Positions 63,412 to 64,000 of a stretch of 64,000 nt of DNA are shown here, in pieces. How positions within the stretch are numbered: the first letter of the stretch is position 1; every line of letters begins with the position of its first letter. The notes beneath the pieces were generated by a model, which was not told the DNA's origin, ran no database searches, and saw nothing but the letters and a program-made list of their open reading frames with translations. A program made the translations under genes and the position numbers. Location of the stretch: positions 4,240,001-4,304,000 of the forward strand of contig NC_012796.1 of NCBI RefSeq assembly GCF_000010665.1. The letters run 5' to 3'. This DNA comes from Solidesulfovibrio magneticus RS-1 (lineage in GTDB: Bacteria; Desulfobacterota; Desulfovibrionia; Desulfovibrionales; Desulfovibrionaceae).

Positions 63412-63448
63412 GGGGTCCGGGGGGATCATCCCCCCGGCCGCCGGAGGC
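63412..63448 (-). repeat. Dispersed GC-hairpin element, copy 7
   Basis: GGGGTCC box, perfect core at 63417-63437 and GGCCGCCGGAGGC box, sense to cobT and about 20 bases past its stop. Core sequence identical to copy 1. Confidence 0.8.
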
Positions 63449-63469
63449 ATCCTCCATCTTCCCCCTGCC

Positions 63470-64000
63470 CTACCCTTCGCTCACGCCGGCCGAGGCGAAG
63501 GTCGCCATATCATTATAGATATTGCAGGCCGAGCGCATGAGGAACAGGGCCAGGGCCGCGCCGGTGCCTTCGCCCAGGCGCAGGCCAAGATCGAGCAGCG
63601 GCTTTTGGCCCAGGGCGGCCATGATCGGGGCGTAGCCCGGCTCGGCCGAGGCGTGGCTGACGACGGCGTAGTCGGCGACTGTCGGGCAGATGGCCCGGGC
63701 GGCCACGTAGGCGGCGGTGGAGATGAAGCCGTCCACGGCGATGGGCAGCCGGCAGGCAGCCGCGCCGATGACCAGACCGGCCAGGCAGGCGATTTCCAGC
63801 CCGCCCAGACAGGCCAGGACAGCCACCGGGTCGCCGCCGGCCACGACGTCCGCGTGCAGGGCAAGCCCCTTGGCCACGATGGCCGCCTTGCGGCCCACGC
63901 CCCCGGCGTCCAGGCCCGTGCCCGGGCCGGTGATCTCGGCCGGGGAAAGGCCGAGATAGGCGCAGAAAAGCGCGGTGGACGGCGTGGTGTTGGCGATGCC
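63470..64000 (-). CDS. cobT: Nicotinate-nucleotide:dimethylbenzimidazole phosphoribosyltransferase, 3' part
   Basis: The last 176 residues of CobT, which activates the lower ligand base of cobalamin; the 5' part lies beyond the window. Signatures: TGPGTGLDAGGVGRK, PIAVDGFISTAAYVAA, SHASAEPGY and LRLGEGTGAALAL, the last with the catalytic Glu. The visible end is complete, with stop at 63470-63472. A dispersed hairpin follows. Confidence 0.95.
   Translation of the reverse strand, partial: GIANTTPSTALFCAYLGLSPAEITGPGTGLDAGGVGRKAAIVAKGLALHADVVAGGDPVAVLACLGGLEIACLAGLVIGAAACRLPIAVDGFISTAAYVAARAICPTVADYAVVSHASAEPGYAPIMAALGQKPLLDLGLRLGEGTGAALALFLMRSACNIYNDMATFASAGVSEG

Larger units (their letters stand above)
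63134..63469. other. Gap between glycan operon and cobT
   Basis: 336 bp with no gene. A terminator-like stem (63158-63164/63183-63189, then T4), a small perfect hairpin (63274-63289, GCAT loop) and the dispersed element copy 7 (63412-63448). No cobalamin riboswitch was recognised on either strand. Confidence 0.5.

Noticed and set aside
63134-63469. Cobalamin riboswitch near cobT
   Set aside because: The region is 3' of cobT, and the B12-box and other conserved strings could not be found on either strand.

Overview
The window is high-GC DNA (about two thirds G+C, third codon positions mostly G or C) from a Gram-negative bacterium. Sensor kinases, chemoreceptors, lipoproteins, a type I exporter and a sigma-54 regulator all fit a free-living member of the Desulfovibrionaceae (Desulfovibrio/Solidesulfovibrio type). 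That placement is inferred from gene content, DNA style and a dispersed hairpin element, not from a marker search.

Layout. 1-7.7 kb: end of a PAS-GGDEF diguanylate cyclase, purT, rsgA, two GNAT-like acetyltransferases, an endonuclease-IV-like TIM barrel and a 40 percent histidine peptide. 8.1-18.8 kb: a minus-strand operon with a sigma-54 enhancer-binding protein, a HlyB-like ABC exporter, a HlyD-like adaptor, a transglutaminase-like protein, a Sel1-repeat protein and a GT-C membrane glycosyltransferase. Divergent from it, a repetitive 212-residue protein has a good -24/-12 promoter. 19-26.6 kb: small secreted and orphan proteins, a DUF169 protein, a hybrid histidine kinase and a pair of response regulators with HDOD and degenerate HD-GYP outputs. 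26.9-35.7 kb: a COG2509-type flavoprotein behind a possible attenuator, an Ntn hydrolase, an NlpC/P60 lipoprotein, a YgjP-like metalloprotease and RNase R. 35.7-47 kb: a signalling block with a PstS-like protein coupled to a kinase, a periplasmic amino-acid-type binding protein, a second hybrid kinase, an OmpR/kinase pair, three tandem sRNA-like modules and a chemoreceptor. 47.2-49 kb: a HxlR/SnoaL/SDR/DUF1330 cassette between two similar hairpin arrays. 49.3-56.3 kb: housekeeping genes uppS, frr, pyrH, tsf, rpsB, then a FAH-family enzyme, RNase J and plsC. 56.5-64 kb: a lone receiver, a lone CBM48 protein, a three-gene glycan operon with a three-domain GT-methyltransferase-GT fusion, and the end of cobT.

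Themes. Environmental sensing dominates (about ten signalling proteins), with export and surface glycan functions. A family of perfect GC hairpins occurs seven times, always just 3' of a gene and always in the same orientation relative to it; one copy has been read into the C-terminus of a kinase. The best candidates for undescribed biology are the sigma-54-linked type I secretion locus, the three tandem modules with anti-Shine-Dalgarno motifs, and the hairpin family with its 21-nt-period arrays.
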